From assembly GCF_018688495.1 (NCBI RefSeq), contig NZ_CP061320.1:1460586-1524585 (forward strand): a stretch of DNA of 64,000 nt, in the 5' to 3' direction. The stretch's first letter is position 1. Every line of letters starts with the position of its first letter. Origin of the DNA: Polynucleobacter sp. Adler-ghost (GTDB lineage: Bacteria > Pseudomonadota > Gammaproteobacteria > Burkholderiales > Burkholderiaceae). The notes beneath the pieces are model-generated. The model did not search any database and was not told where the DNA came from. It saw only the letters and a list, made by a program, of their open reading frames with translations. A program made the translations under genes and the position numbers. Shown here piece after piece: positions 8,649 to 16,490 of this stretch.

Positions 8649-9659
8649 CTACTCAGTCCATGACTGGCGGATGCCAGCCTGAATTTCTTCTACAACCACA
8701 TCCAAAACCGTGACGCCATTACTAAATCCTGTAGCGCGCTGCTGAAAACGACGTTGTCCAGGAAGACGAGTGCCTGCGTCAGCACTTAAGGCCTTGATAA
8801 AGTCTTCGATTCGACTGGCAAAAACAGATTTACCTGCCAAACCTGTATCAATAGTTAACATCAGCTGGCCAATGCGCGGGCGATTGCCTTTAGGGTCAAA
8901 AAAGGAATCCGCCTCATAAGAAAAACGGCTGCCTGAAAGTCCGACTACCAGCAATTCAACGATGAGAGCAAGTAATGCCCCTTTATCGCCACCCAAAGGA
9001 AGCATCAAACCCTTTAAGCCTTCTTGTGGATCCGTAGTTGGCTTGCCATCCGCAGTCAATGCCCACCCTTCTGGAATCGCTTGACCATTTTTTGCAGCAA
9101 CCAGGAGTTTTCCGCGGGCTACAGCAGAAAGTGACATATCTATAACTAAAGGGTCGCCGCTCGCGGTGGGGAAAGCTGCGGCCAGAGGGTTGGTTCCAAA
9201 GATTGCTTTTGTACCGCCAACCATCGGCATTGCAGCTGGAGTATTTCCAAATAGAAGAGAGACATAACCTGCTCGGGCTGCAGCCTCAACATAATGCCCG
9301 GCAACGCCAAAATGATGGCTATTAGTTACAGCCACTAAACCAAGACCATTTTTGGAGGCTAGATTGACTGATAGGTCAGTTGCAAAACGAAGTGCAGGAA
9401 AAGCCAGGCCATCACGTGCATCGACCAAAGCAGCTGCCGTTTTAAATGGGCGGACCCTTAACTTGGGGTCTAGCTCGATTCGGCCATTTTTCGCATGCGC
9501 AGCATATTGTGAAACTCTTGCCAAACCATGCGAAGCCAAACCATCTAACTCCGCCAGCGCCAGAAACTGTGCGGTCTCATAAGCTGCTTTTGAATTGATC
9601 CCAGCAGCCTTGAGGCCTGAGTTTGCTAGCTCAAGAATCTCTGGATAGCTCAGATTCAT
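8649..9659 (-). CDS. comC: Ldh/malate dehydrogenase-2 family oxidoreductase, likely (2R)-3-sulfolactate dehydrogenase
   Basis: A 336-residue NAD(P)-dependent 2-hydroxyacid dehydrogenase of the MDH2/LDH2 family, which has a fold unlike the classical Rossmann dehydrogenases. The active-site region NSHHFGVAGHYVEAAA and the segment FGTNPLAAAFPT are present. ComC oxidises (2R)-3-sulfolactate to sulfopyruvate reversibly. As first gene before suyAB it could make the R-isomer from sulfopyruvate or act in isomer conversion. The partner (S)-sulfolactate dehydrogenase SlcC is not in this window. The family also contains malate, lactate and ureidoglycolate dehydrogenases, so specificity rests on context. 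Confidence 0.72.
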   Translation of the reverse strand: MNLSYPEILELANSGLKAAGINSKAAYETAQFLALAELDGLASHGLARVSQYAAHAKNGRIELDPKLRVRPFKTAAALVDARDGLAFPALRFATDLSVNLASKNGLGLVAVTNSHHFGVAGHYVEAAARAGYVSLLFGNTPAAMPMVGGTKAIFGTNPLAAAFPTASGDPLVIDMSLSAVARGKLLVAAKNGQAIPEGWALTADGKPTTDPQEGLKGLMLPLGGDKGALLALIVELLVVGLSGSRFSYEADSFFDPKGNRPRIGQLMLTIDTGLAGKSVFASRIEDFIKALSADAGTRLPGQRRFQQRATGFSNGVTVLDVVVEEIQAGIRQSWTE

Positions 9660-9946
9660 GAATGCTCACCGCGAATGAGGTCGTTCAAAACCAGGGTTTT
9701 CAGGGCTTGACTAGATCTAGCTTTAGGGACCAAAATAACTGACATATCTGAATCATATAGATGATTTAGATATCTTGCAATACCCAGTTCGTGGTGCAGC
9801 GCAAGAAGTAGCTCGAAGTGCTGCAGGATGGATGGAGGAGACAGAAGTAATGAATAAGCATATAACTATTAAATAGCAGTTGAGTATATTTTTTTCATAG
9901 CTAAGTAGCTAAGATATAAAGATTAAATTACCACTGGAGGTCACCG
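9660..9946. other. Divergent promoter region between comC and the Bug receptor gene
   Basis: These 287 bases separate two divergent units. They hold the 30-bp dyad at 9744-9773 and, on the plus strand, an open stretch of 46 codons (9739-9876) without a good start. The last 100 bases are AT-rich and end in a strong Shine-Dalgarno sequence, TGGAGG, before the receptor ATG. No RNA gene was seen. Confidence 0.6.
9744..9773. promoter_or_regulatory. 30-bp inverted repeat, candidate operator of the sulfolactate operon
   Basis: The half sites ATATCTGAATCAT and ATGATTTAGATAT flank a 4-base centre. The arms pair at 12 of 13 positions; the single mismatch is the G/T pair six bases in. It lies between comC and the divergent solute-receptor gene, 85 bases upstream of comC. 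Size and symmetry fit a dimeric regulator such as the GntR/HutC protein encoded in the operon. Confidence 0.6.
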
Positions 9947-10933
9947 ATGTTTGAGAATAAAAAATATAATTTAAGTAGACGTTTAGTATTACTTGCAGGC
10001 GCACTTACCCTTGCATTACCTCAATTAGCAACAGCACAGTCCTGGCCAACAAAGCCAATTAAGTTAATTATTCCTTTTGCAGCTGGCGGAACCACTGATA
10101 TTCTTGGCCGACTCTTAGCCCAACAGTTGACGAAAGATCTAGGACAAAACGTCATTGTTGAAAATAAGGGTGGCGCTGGTGGCAATATCGCCGCTGAATT
10201 TGTAGCACAAGCTCCTGCAGATGGCTACACCATCATGCTAGCCTCAGGAAGTATGTTGACTGTGAATCCGAGTTTGTATAAAAAATTGCCGGTCAATTAC
10301 AGTAAAGATTTTGTGAATATCACCAATGTGGCTAGCGGCCCAATGCTGCTATCTGTCAGCACTAAAATCCCAGTCAAGAATTTAAATGAATTTATTACCT
10401 ATGCAAAAACTAAGGATCTGAATTTTGGCTCTGCAGGTATTGGAAGCCAAGTTCATATGGCTGCTGAAAACTTAACTTATTCTGCCAACATTCCAGCGAC
10501 CCACGTGCCTTATAAGGGTGAATCTGCTGCCATCAACGACCTAGTATCGGGACAAATAGACTTTATGGTTGGTAACCTCACTGCCGCAACAGGTTTTGCA
10601 AAAGCCGGTCAAATTAAGCCAATTGCCGTGACTAGCGCTAAACGCGTCAAGCAACTTCCCGATGTGCCAACGGTTGCCGAAAGCGGCATCTCTGGATTTG
10701 AAAGTACCGGTTGGTTTGGTTTGGTGGCACCGGCCAACACTCCTAAGGTCATTACGGACAAAATCTATGACGCTACTGTTAAGGCGGTGAAGTCAGATGC
10801 GATGCAAAAGAGTTTGGAGCTTAATGGCTTAAGCCCGGTAGTGAATTCTCAGAAAGACTTTGATGCCCAGATAAAAGCTGAATCAGCTAACTGGGAAAAA
10901 GTGATTAAAGGTCGCAATATTAGCGCTCAGTAA
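9947..10933 (+). CDS. Bug-family tripartite tricarboxylate transporter solute-binding protein
   Basis: A 328-residue periplasmic receptor. It starts with a signal peptide (RRLVLLAGALTLALPQLATAQS) and then shows the Bug signature WPTKPIKLIIPFAAGGTTD, the NKGGAGGNIAAEF loop and DGYTIMLASGS. Bug proteins bind carboxylates such as citrate, nicotinate or amino acids. This one is divergent from the sulfolactate operon and shares its regulatory region, so sulfolactate or a similar acid is a plausible ligand (inference). No TctA or TctB membrane subunits are in the window. The start is supported by TGGAGG seven bases upstream, and a terminator follows. Confidence 0.9.
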   Translation: MFENKKYNLSRRLVLLAGALTLALPQLATAQSWPTKPIKLIIPFAAGGTTDILGRLLAQQLTKDLGQNVIVENKGGAGGNIAAEFVAQAPADGYTIMLASGSMLTVNPSLYKKLPVNYSKDFVNITNVASGPMLLSVSTKIPVKNLNEFITYAKTKDLNFGSAGIGSQVHMAAENLTYSANIPATHVPYKGESAAINDLVSGQIDFMVGNLTAATGFAKAGQIKPIAVTSAKRVKQLPDVPTVAESGISGFESTGWFGLVAPANTPKVITDKIYDATVKAVKSDAMQKSLELNGLSPVVNSQKDFDAQIKAESANWEKVIKGRNISAQ

Positions 10934-10951
10934 TGATTGTTATCTGAATGT

Positions 10952-10979
10952 AAAAAGCGAGGATTTATCCTCGCTTTTT
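10952..10979. terminator. Bidirectional terminator between the Bug gene and the TSUP gene
   Basis: AAAAAGCGAGGA pairs with TCCTCGCTTTTT around a 4-base loop. A-T tracts on both sides let it serve both converging transcripts. Confidence 0.88.
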
Positions 10980-10997
10980 ATTTAACCTAAATACACT

Positions 10998-11741
10998 TTA
11001 GGTGATTTGCCTGAGCAGTAACATCAAGCCAGAAAAAAATAATATTGATCCGTAGGCGATACGCATAGAGGCATTGCTAAGCTTAGTGTGAATATGTGAG
11101 CCTGCCCACATTCCCAAGAAAGTCACTGGCATTAAGCAAACTGCAAGGCCAATTACCTCCCAGCTTAAGATGAGCCCAGTAACCAGCATTAAGGTGAGTC
11201 GTAAAAATGCCAGTATAAAAATGGCAAATGCCATAGTCGCACGAAGCACCTTGGGATTATTAATTCTTAAGCCGAGATAAGAAACATATACGGGTCCGCC
11301 CGTAGCAAAAAGGGCCGTAAATACACCGCCAAAGAATCCAAATGGCACTGCCCACCATCTATTAATTGGATCTCGAAACTCGACATTTCTCTGAACTAAA
11401 ATACGAATACCATTAATGGCCGCAAATATCCCGAGAATCAGTAGCAAGGGTTCGCTTGGTGCCCTGATCAATAAAAAGATTCCCAATACCATTCCAATTA
11501 AGCTAAAAGGAAAGAGCCATTTCAACTCTTGAGTATTCGCATCACCAGATGACCTTCTTCCGACGTACAGGGAGGCACAAATATCAATGATGACCATCAT
11601 TGGCACTACCACTTTCAGTGGGTATATCTGCACGAGCAAAGGGACAGCCACAATTGAAGAGCCAAACCCAGAAACCCCAAAGATAAAAAATGCGCAAAGA
11701 ACTACCAATGCTGCTAGCAAAAATGAGGCTGGCTCAATCAA
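10998..11741 (-). CDS. TauE/SafE (TSUP) family membrane exporter
   Basis: A 247-residue protein with about eight hydrophobic helices. It opens with FLLAALVVLCAFFIFGVSGFGSS, where the Gly-rich GVSGFGSS is the family hallmark. TSUP members have been linked to export of sulfite, sulfoacetate or other organic anions. It is the last gene of the SDH-like/fumarase-like operon, ten bases after the flavoprotein stop. It may release a product or toxic anion of that pathway, or work as the sulfite valve of the neighbouring sulfolactate pathway. The sequence alone cannot tell. Confidence 0.85.
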   Translation of the reverse strand: MIEPASFLLAALVVLCAFFIFGVSGFGSSIVAVPLLVQIYPLKVVVPMMVIIDICASLYVGRRSSGDANTQELKWLFPFSLIGMVLGIFLLIRAPSEPLLLILGIFAAINGIRILVQRNVEFRDPINRWWAVPFGFFGGVFTALFATGGPVYVSYLGLRINNPKVLRATMAFAIFILAFLRLTLMLVTGLILSWEVIGLAVCLMPVTFLGMWAGSHIHTKLSNASMRIAYGSILFFSGLMLLLRQIT

Positions 11742-11751
11742 TTCAAAAATA

Positions 11752-13470
11752 TCAAGCCTCTACCAAAATAGTCTCGCCAGGTTTAATCATCGTAAATTGA
11801 ACTGGCCTATTTTTAATTTCTAAACCATCTTTACCTAGATGAGCAGCGGTAAAGTACGACTCCTCCAAAGAGCCGGGCTGCGGAAAATCATCACGATAAT
11901 GAGCACCTCTTGAGTTTTCTCGAGCAAGAGCAGCCTCTGTTACCGACTTGCTCACCAAGATGAGATTGCTTAAATTCATCCAATCTTGCCAGGTAATACT
12001 GTATTCCCTTTGGATATTGCCAACTCCCATTTGATGCAGTTGCCTATCTAGCTCATCGAGCTTCACGCGAGCACGTAACAAACTTTCCCTGGTTCTGGAG
12101 ATGCCCACGTCATCCCACATACATTCAGCTAGAGCATCACGAATCGATTCAATATCGCCTGCTGGCCTCTCTAATGGGGCCTCATGCGCCTTGATACTGG
12201 CGCGCACTTCTTCCATATTGCACTCTTGCAAATTCTGAGATACGACCCACTTCGCCATTTCTTCGCCGGCAATACCGCCAAATACAGTAGAGTTGGCCAC
12301 ACCATTTCCACCTAAACGATTAGCTCCGTGGACCCCTCCAGTATCTTCACCTGCTGCAAATAAACCTGGTAACTCGGTGCTACAGTCCGCCTTAAAAATT
12401 AATCCGCCCATCATGTAATGCGCAGTTGGGACTACCTCTACTAGATCTCCCGCCAAATCAAAGCCACTGTCGGCACATCGCTCGACCATACCTTTGAATT
12501 GCTTGCGCACATTATCAGGACCAAGGTGGCTCATCTGAATATAGACGCCGCCATTCGGGGTAGCTCTACCTGCCCTAATTTCAGAATTAATCGATCGCGA
12601 AACGATATCTCGAGTAGCGCGTTCATTACGAGGATCGTAGTTGCCCATAAAGCGCTCTTGATTGCCATTGAGCAAATATCCGCCTGCACCACGCAATCCT
12701 TCCTCAAGTACGGTTCCCGTCATCCTAGTGCCTGGCCCTGCTAATAATCCGGTAGGATGAAATTGCACCATCTCCATGTCGCGTAAAGTAAGGCCCGCAC
12801 GAAGTGCCATAGCTAGGCCGTCACAACTCTTATCACCCGAAGGTGTGTGGTACTTGTACATTGTTGGTCCGCCACCTGTAGCCAACAGCACTGCTTTAGC
12901 TCGTACCAGTGTGAACTGACCAGTCGTCATATTAAGCATTAATACGCCAGCAAGTGACTTTCCATCAGCACTATGAATTAACTCGACTGCCCTATGCTCC
13001 TCAAGACGATGAATTCCTCTTGACCATACCTGCTCAGCCAGTCGACTGATAATTTCAATACCAGTCAAATCTCCCTTATGAACTGTTCGGTCAAATGTTT
13101 GTCCAGCAAACGCTTTTTGATGAACTGTGCCATCCGGATTGCGGTCAAAGAAACAGCCGAGCTCATTCTCAAGCTCACGAATACGTTCAACCGCCTTATT
13201 TACCAATGTCCAAGCCAACTCTTGATCCGACAACCATTTACCACCTTCGATTGTGTCCATAAAATGACGTTCAACAGAGTCGCCCTCTGCTAGTGCCACG
13301 TTATAACCACCTTGCACCATGCGAGTACAACCACATTTACCGAGCAGTCCCTTTACGGCAATGGTGATATGAAGATTTGGATTGGTTTGGTGTGCGTGCA
13401 GAGCCGCAAAAAGTCCTGCACCGCCAGAACCGAGAATGAGAATATCTGTTTCAAGCGTGGCGATATTCAT
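11752..13470 (-). CDS. FAD-binding succinate dehydrogenase/fumarate reductase-like flavoprotein subunit
   Basis: A 572-residue flavoprotein of the SdhA/FrdA/NadB family. Residues 8-24 form the FAD dinucleotide fold (ILILGSGGAGLFAAL). FHPTG, LEEGLRGAGGYLLN and PTAHYMMGG match the substrate and proton-relay regions of SdhA. At the position where SdhA has the His that binds FAD covalently (SHTVxAQGG), this protein reads GCTRMVQGG. It therefore probably holds FAD without the histidyl link. It is encoded with its own SdhB-, SdhC- and SdhD-like partners and a fumarase-like hydratase, so it probably oxidises a C4-dicarboxylate or analogue. It overlaps the hydratase beta gene by ATGA. Confidence 0.83.
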   Translation of the reverse strand: MNIATLETDILILGSGGAGLFAALHAHQTNPNLHITIAVKGLLGKCGCTRMVQGGYNVALAEGDSVERHFMDTIEGGKWLSDQELAWTLVNKAVERIRELENELGCFFDRNPDGTVHQKAFAGQTFDRTVHKGDLTGIEIISRLAEQVWSRGIHRLEEHRAVELIHSADGKSLAGVLMLNMTTGQFTLVRAKAVLLATGGGPTMYKYHTPSGDKSCDGLAMALRAGLTLRDMEMVQFHPTGLLAGPGTRMTGTVLEEGLRGAGGYLLNGNQERFMGNYDPRNERATRDIVSRSINSEIRAGRATPNGGVYIQMSHLGPDNVRKQFKGMVERCADSGFDLAGDLVEVVPTAHYMMGGLIFKADCSTELPGLFAAGEDTGGVHGANRLGGNGVANSTVFGGIAGEEMAKWVVSQNLQECNMEEVRASIKAHEAPLERPAGDIESIRDALAECMWDDVGISRTRESLLRARVKLDELDRQLHQMGVGNIQREYSITWQDWMNLSNLILVSKSVTEAALARENSRGAHYRDDFPQPGSLEESYFTAAHLGKDGLEIKNRPVQFTMIKPGETILVEA

Positions 13471-14078
13471 AAGGAAATTCCTAAGCTCTTTAATACAGCC
13501 TCTTTATTGCGTGCAACATCACTTTTCACTTCTTGATAAATGCTGCCGCCATGACTATCCATTGCCACTAGTAAAGGGCCAAAGTCTTTGATCTTGAAAC
13601 GCCAAAGAGACTCTGGATTGAGATCATCCATATCCACATCTTCAATTTGCTCAATCCACGTTGTCTCTAACGCCGCTGTACCCCCAATAATTGCAAGATA
13701 TACGCCGCCAATTTCCTGAAAGGCTGCTGCAGAGTCTTCGCGCATACCGCCCTTACCTACAATCATTCGCACACCATTCTCGGTCATCAATGGACGAGTA
13801 AAACGCTCCATACGATCTGAGGTGGTTGTACCAATACAGATTGCTTGATACCCGGCTGGAAATTCTTCACTTACCGCTACCTTGCGCACATTCGGGGCCG
13901 TATGAATTACTGCATGACCATTAAGATCAAAGCGAGTCTTTCGACCCTTATCAAACATATGGATTTGCGTAGCATCCCGAATACCAAATAAGGTGTTTTG
14001 CAGAGTCACCGTGTCATTAATACGCAGCTTACGAATATCCGATTCACTAACGGGAGTTGGAAGGTTATAGTGGGCCAT
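13467..14078 (-). CDS. Class I fumarase/tartrate dehydratase-type hydro-lyase, beta subunit
   Basis: A 203-residue protein equal to the C-terminal domain of iron-sulfur class I fumarases and to TtdB of L(+)-tartrate dehydratase. Seen are the GRKTRFDLNGHAVIHTAPN segment and TTSDRMERFTRPLM, then IVGKGGM. It pairs with the alpha subunit encoded nine bases upstream to form a hydratase/dehydratase for fumarate, mesaconate, tartrate or a related acid. The ATG overlaps the flavoprotein gene in an ATGA junction, so the two are translated together. The substrate cannot be read from the sequence. Confidence 0.87.
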   Translation of the reverse strand: MAHYNLPTPVSESDIRKLRINDTVTLQNTLFGIRDATQIHMFDKGRKTRFDLNGHAVIHTAPNVRKVAVSEEFPAGYQAICIGTTTSDRMERFTRPLMTENGVRMIVGKGGMREDSAAAFQEIGGVYLAIIGGTAALETTWIEQIEDVDMDDLNPESLWRFKIKDFGPLLVAMDSHGGSIYQEVKSDVARNKEAVLKSLGISL

Positions 14079-14086
14079 CTTGATTC

Positions 14087-14962
14087 CTAGAATCCGTAAG
14101 TCACACCATGAGGCGTGAAGGTTGCTCGCGCTCTACGCGCTGAGTGACACTGCATATTGACGGCTACTGGATTTAAGGTGATATGGGTATGGGCAAGTTC
14201 TACATGAACTGCAAAAGCCGTACCGTCGCCACCCAAGCCTTGGGGGCCAATACCCAATTTATTCACGGCAGCAGTTAATTCTTGCTCTAACTTAGCACCC
14301 TCTTCGTCGCTACAGATGCTACCTAATGCTCTTGTAGCGGCACGCTTGGCCATCGCAACACATTGCTCAGAGGTACCACCGATGCCAACACCAACAATCG
14401 TTGGCGGACAAGTTTTGCCTCCCGCAGACACAACGCTCTCGATCACAAAGGCTTTAACGCCATTAATTCCATCAGCAGGAATGGCCATCTTCAAAAAAGA
14501 ATTGTTTTCTGAACCACTCCCTTTGGGAACCATCTCGATTTCAAGCATCTCATCATCATCACAAAAATCGATGCTGATTGCCGGCATATCAATGCCGCAG
14601 GATGTGTGATTATTCTTACGCGTAATCGGATGCACTACAGAGGAGCGCAATGGGTACTCAGTAGTTGCACGTTCGCAACCTTTACGAATCGCTGCCTTGA
14701 GTTCCATACCATCTAGTTGCACATTACGGCCAATCTTGACCTTATAAATTGGCAAACCAGTATCTTGGCAGAGTAGATTGTCCTCGCGCTCCGCAACGGT
14801 AATGTTCGTGATCATCGTTTTGAGAACCACCTGAGCACGTGCATCTGATTCACCCTGATTTAAGCGCTCAATGCCGGCTTTAACATCATCTGGAAGCACC
14901 TTTAAGGCGCGAATATAGAGCTCCTTGCAAGCCTCTTCAACTGCTTTCATTTGTAACTGCAT
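14087..14962 (-). CDS. Class I fumarase/tartrate dehydratase-type hydro-lyase, alpha subunit
   Basis: A 291-residue catalytic subunit with an expected [4Fe-4S] cluster. Likely ligands are Cys65 (LLCQDTGLPIY), Cys185 (GGKTCPPTIVG) and the Cys of MQCHSARRA near the C-terminus. GSGSENNSFLKM is also typical. Together with the beta subunit it should add or remove water from a 2,4-dicarboxylate. Class I two-subunit forms include fumarase, mesaconase and L(+)-tartrate dehydratase. Its place between SDH-like membrane anchors and the SDH-like flavoprotein suggests it acts on the unsaturated product of that dehydrogenase. Confidence 0.88.
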   Translation of the reverse strand: MQLQMKAVEEACKELYIRALKVLPDDVKAGIERLNQGESDARAQVVLKTMITNITVAEREDNLLCQDTGLPIYKVKIGRNVQLDGMELKAAIRKGCERATTEYPLRSSVVHPITRKNNHTSCGIDMPAISIDFCDDDEMLEIEMVPKGSGSENNSFLKMAIPADGINGVKAFVIESVVSAGGKTCPPTIVGVGIGGTSEQCVAMAKRAATRALGSICSDEEGAKLEQELTAAVNKLGIGPQGLGGDGTAFAVHVELAHTHITLNPVAVNMQCHSARRARATFTPHGVTYGF

Positions 14963-14973
14963 AAATTACCCAA

Positions 14974-15333
14974 TCAATTTGCCAAATACAAAAATAGAAG
15001 GCCGCAAGTAATACCGAACAAAATGGCTGCTTGGGTCCAAGCCTTACGCAAACCACGCCATGGACCAAACTCAATCATGATGAGCCGAATTCCGCCTACC
15101 AAATGGATCGCCAGCAAAATAACTAGCGCCCATTCGCCGAATTTAAAAACCCAAAAATCAGTTAAGCCTAAATAGCGCTCAAATCCACTGGCACCACGCA
15201 AAGACTGCGAAAGCATTAAGAAATGCAGGGGGATAAAGCAAGCGAGCAGCAGTCCGGAGAAGCGATGACATGCATAAGCAAAATAAGAGAGGTGAGACTT
15301 TGCGCGTAAATCGAGCTTTGGCCTCGGGCTCAT
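14974..15333 (-). CDS. Succinate dehydrogenase cytochrome b556-like membrane anchor (SdhC-like)
   Basis: A 119-residue membrane protein with three helices at about residues 20-42, 66-86 and 98-118. HRFSGLLL near the N-terminus and a His in AIHLVGGIRLIMIEFG, the expected haem b ligand, match SdhC-type anchors. It would carry electrons from the iron-sulfur subunit to quinone in the inner membrane. The start overlaps the stop of the previous anchor gene by an ATGA junction, and the hydratase alpha gene follows 11 bases later. It is part of a second, non-housekeeping SDH-like set. Confidence 0.82.
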   Translation of the reverse strand: MSPRPKLDLRAKSHLSYFAYACHRFSGLLLACFIPLHFLMLSQSLRGASGFERYLGLTDFWVFKFGEWALVILLAIHLVGGIRLIMIEFGPWRGLRKAWTQAAILFGITCGLLFLYLAN

Positions 15334-15680
15334 ACCGCACCTCCGGTGTAGACACCAATCACTGCCGTGCTTCCTAGAATCAGTATGAGGACTGCTAGGA
15401 GCGAAGATAGGGTCTTAGAAATGAAGCCCTTAGAAAACGTTTCTTCGAGGATGTTAGCCAAGCCAATAGGCGCATGAACAAAACAGGCTAAAACAAAAAT
15501 CTCATAAAAAATAGCAAAGGCAATATTGCCTTGAGTGCGCCCCAAAATCTCCTCAGCAGTTAAGCCGCCACGTATTGCATAGAAAATAATGACCAGGTGG
15601 ATGCTGACACAAAGACCTAAAACCATGGCACTGATTCTCTGGGCATACCAAAGCTTTGCCTGCATCACGGCTTGACTCAT
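15330..15680 (-). CDS. Second SDH-like membrane anchor subunit
   Basis: A 116-residue membrane protein with three hydrophobic helices (VLGLCVSIHLVIIFYAI, IFYEIFVLACFVHAPIG and LAVLILILGSTAVIGVY). His residues in the first two helices could bind haem or line the quinone site. It resembles the hydrophobic partner of SdhC-like anchors, but an exact family is not clear. The ATG at 15680 is chosen because it forms an ATGA overlap with the SdhB-like gene; a GTG 12 bases further upstream would add four residues. Confidence 0.75.
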   Translation of the reverse strand: MSQAVMQAKLWYAQRISAMVLGLCVSIHLVIIFYAIRGGLTAEEILGRTQGNIAFAIFYEIFVLACFVHAPIGLANILEETFSKGFISKTLSSLLAVLILILGSTAVIGVYTGGAV

Positions 15681-16408
15681 AACTTGCCCCACTTACTTCC
15701 TCGCACAGCAGCTCTTGCCACTAACTTTTTTAACCCAGCGATACTAGCTGTAGGTTCAAGCTTCTTAGGGCAACGCTCCGTACAGGATCCCTGCGTATGG
15801 CATGCGTGGCAACCTTCATCACCAGCAACGGCACGCAGGCGATCCAATTGCTGTACATCACGCACATCATTCGTTAAGGTCCAGGCACGATTCAAGGCGG
15901 CTGGACCGAGGTAGTTAGGGCGGCTCTGAACAACTTCACAAGAGGAATAGCACACTCCACAACCGATGCATTCGATACCAGCATTGGCTAATTGACGTTC
16001 CGGTGACTGCGGCTCTACTCTTGCAAAATCATCATGACGGGTTTTATCCCCCTTGAAGAAACCAACTGCACCCTTCCACTTATTAAAGAACTCTCGCATA
16101 TCAGTAGCAAGGTCTTTAATGACTGGTAGATTGTTCAGAGGGGCAATCTCTAGGGAGCCCCCTTCAACAATCTGGGAAACGTGGGTACGACACGTCCAGC
16201 GAGCAACACCATTCACGGTCATGGCGCAAGAACCACACATGCCCACCCGACAAGCGAAGCGGTAGCTGAGAGTTGGATCTAGCTTACGCTGAATAAAGGT
16301 AACGACATCCAGCACCGTTTGATTTGGGTTTCGAGGCACCAAATACTCAACGAACTCACCCTCTTGAGCACCGCGCCAGACTTTTACTTTGAGATCTGTA
16401 TTAGACAT
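15677..16408 (-). CDS. SdhB/FrdB-like iron-sulfur subunit
   Basis: A 243-residue electron-transfer subunit. The N-terminal [2Fe-2S] domain has FACRVGMCGSCAMTVNG (Cys53, 58, 61) and a fourth Cys at 73. The C-terminal domain has CIGCGVCYSSC for [4Fe-4S] and CHACHTQGSCTERCP for the remaining cluster. The tail is rich in Lys, Arg and Ala. It links the FAD subunit to the two membrane anchors. It is the first gene of the operon and is divergent from a LysR regulator 82 bases away, which is the likely controller. Confidence 0.86.
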   Translation of the reverse strand: MSNTDLKVKVWRGAQEGEFVEYLVPRNPNQTVLDVVTFIQRKLDPTLSYRFACRVGMCGSCAMTVNGVARWTCRTHVSQIVEGGSLEIAPLNNLPVIKDLATDMREFFNKWKGAVGFFKGDKTRHDDFARVEPQSPERQLANAGIECIGCGVCYSSCEVVQSRPNYLGPAALNRAWTLTNDVRDVQQLDRLRAVAGDEGCHACHTQGSCTERCPKKLEPTASIAGLKKLVARAAVRGSKWGKL

Positions 16409-16490
16409 GGGCTCATTATATCGATAGATAGTAAAAAATAAATCGAATATAATTTTCTACGAGATAAAAAAATAATTTATATTAAAACCC
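16409..16490. promoter_or_regulatory. Divergent promoter region between the SdhB-like gene and the LysR gene
   Basis: An 82-base AT-rich stretch between divergent starts, with an ATATCGATA palindrome-like core at the SdhB-like side and TATAAT-like sequence in the middle. This is the usual position of a LysR binding site. No single T-N11-A box could be chosen with confidence. Confidence 0.45.

Noticed and set aside
9739..9876. Open stretch of 46 codons before the Bug gene
   Set aside because: It has no ATG start in a useful place, overlaps the operator dyad, and shows no family likeness. It could be a gene relic, but nothing supports this.
11752..13470. L-aspartate oxidase (NadB) for the flavoprotein
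   Set aside because: It lacks the His for covalent FAD, as NadB does, but it is encoded with SdhB-, SdhC- and SdhD-like partners and keeps SdhA-type HYMMGG, so a membrane complex is more likely.
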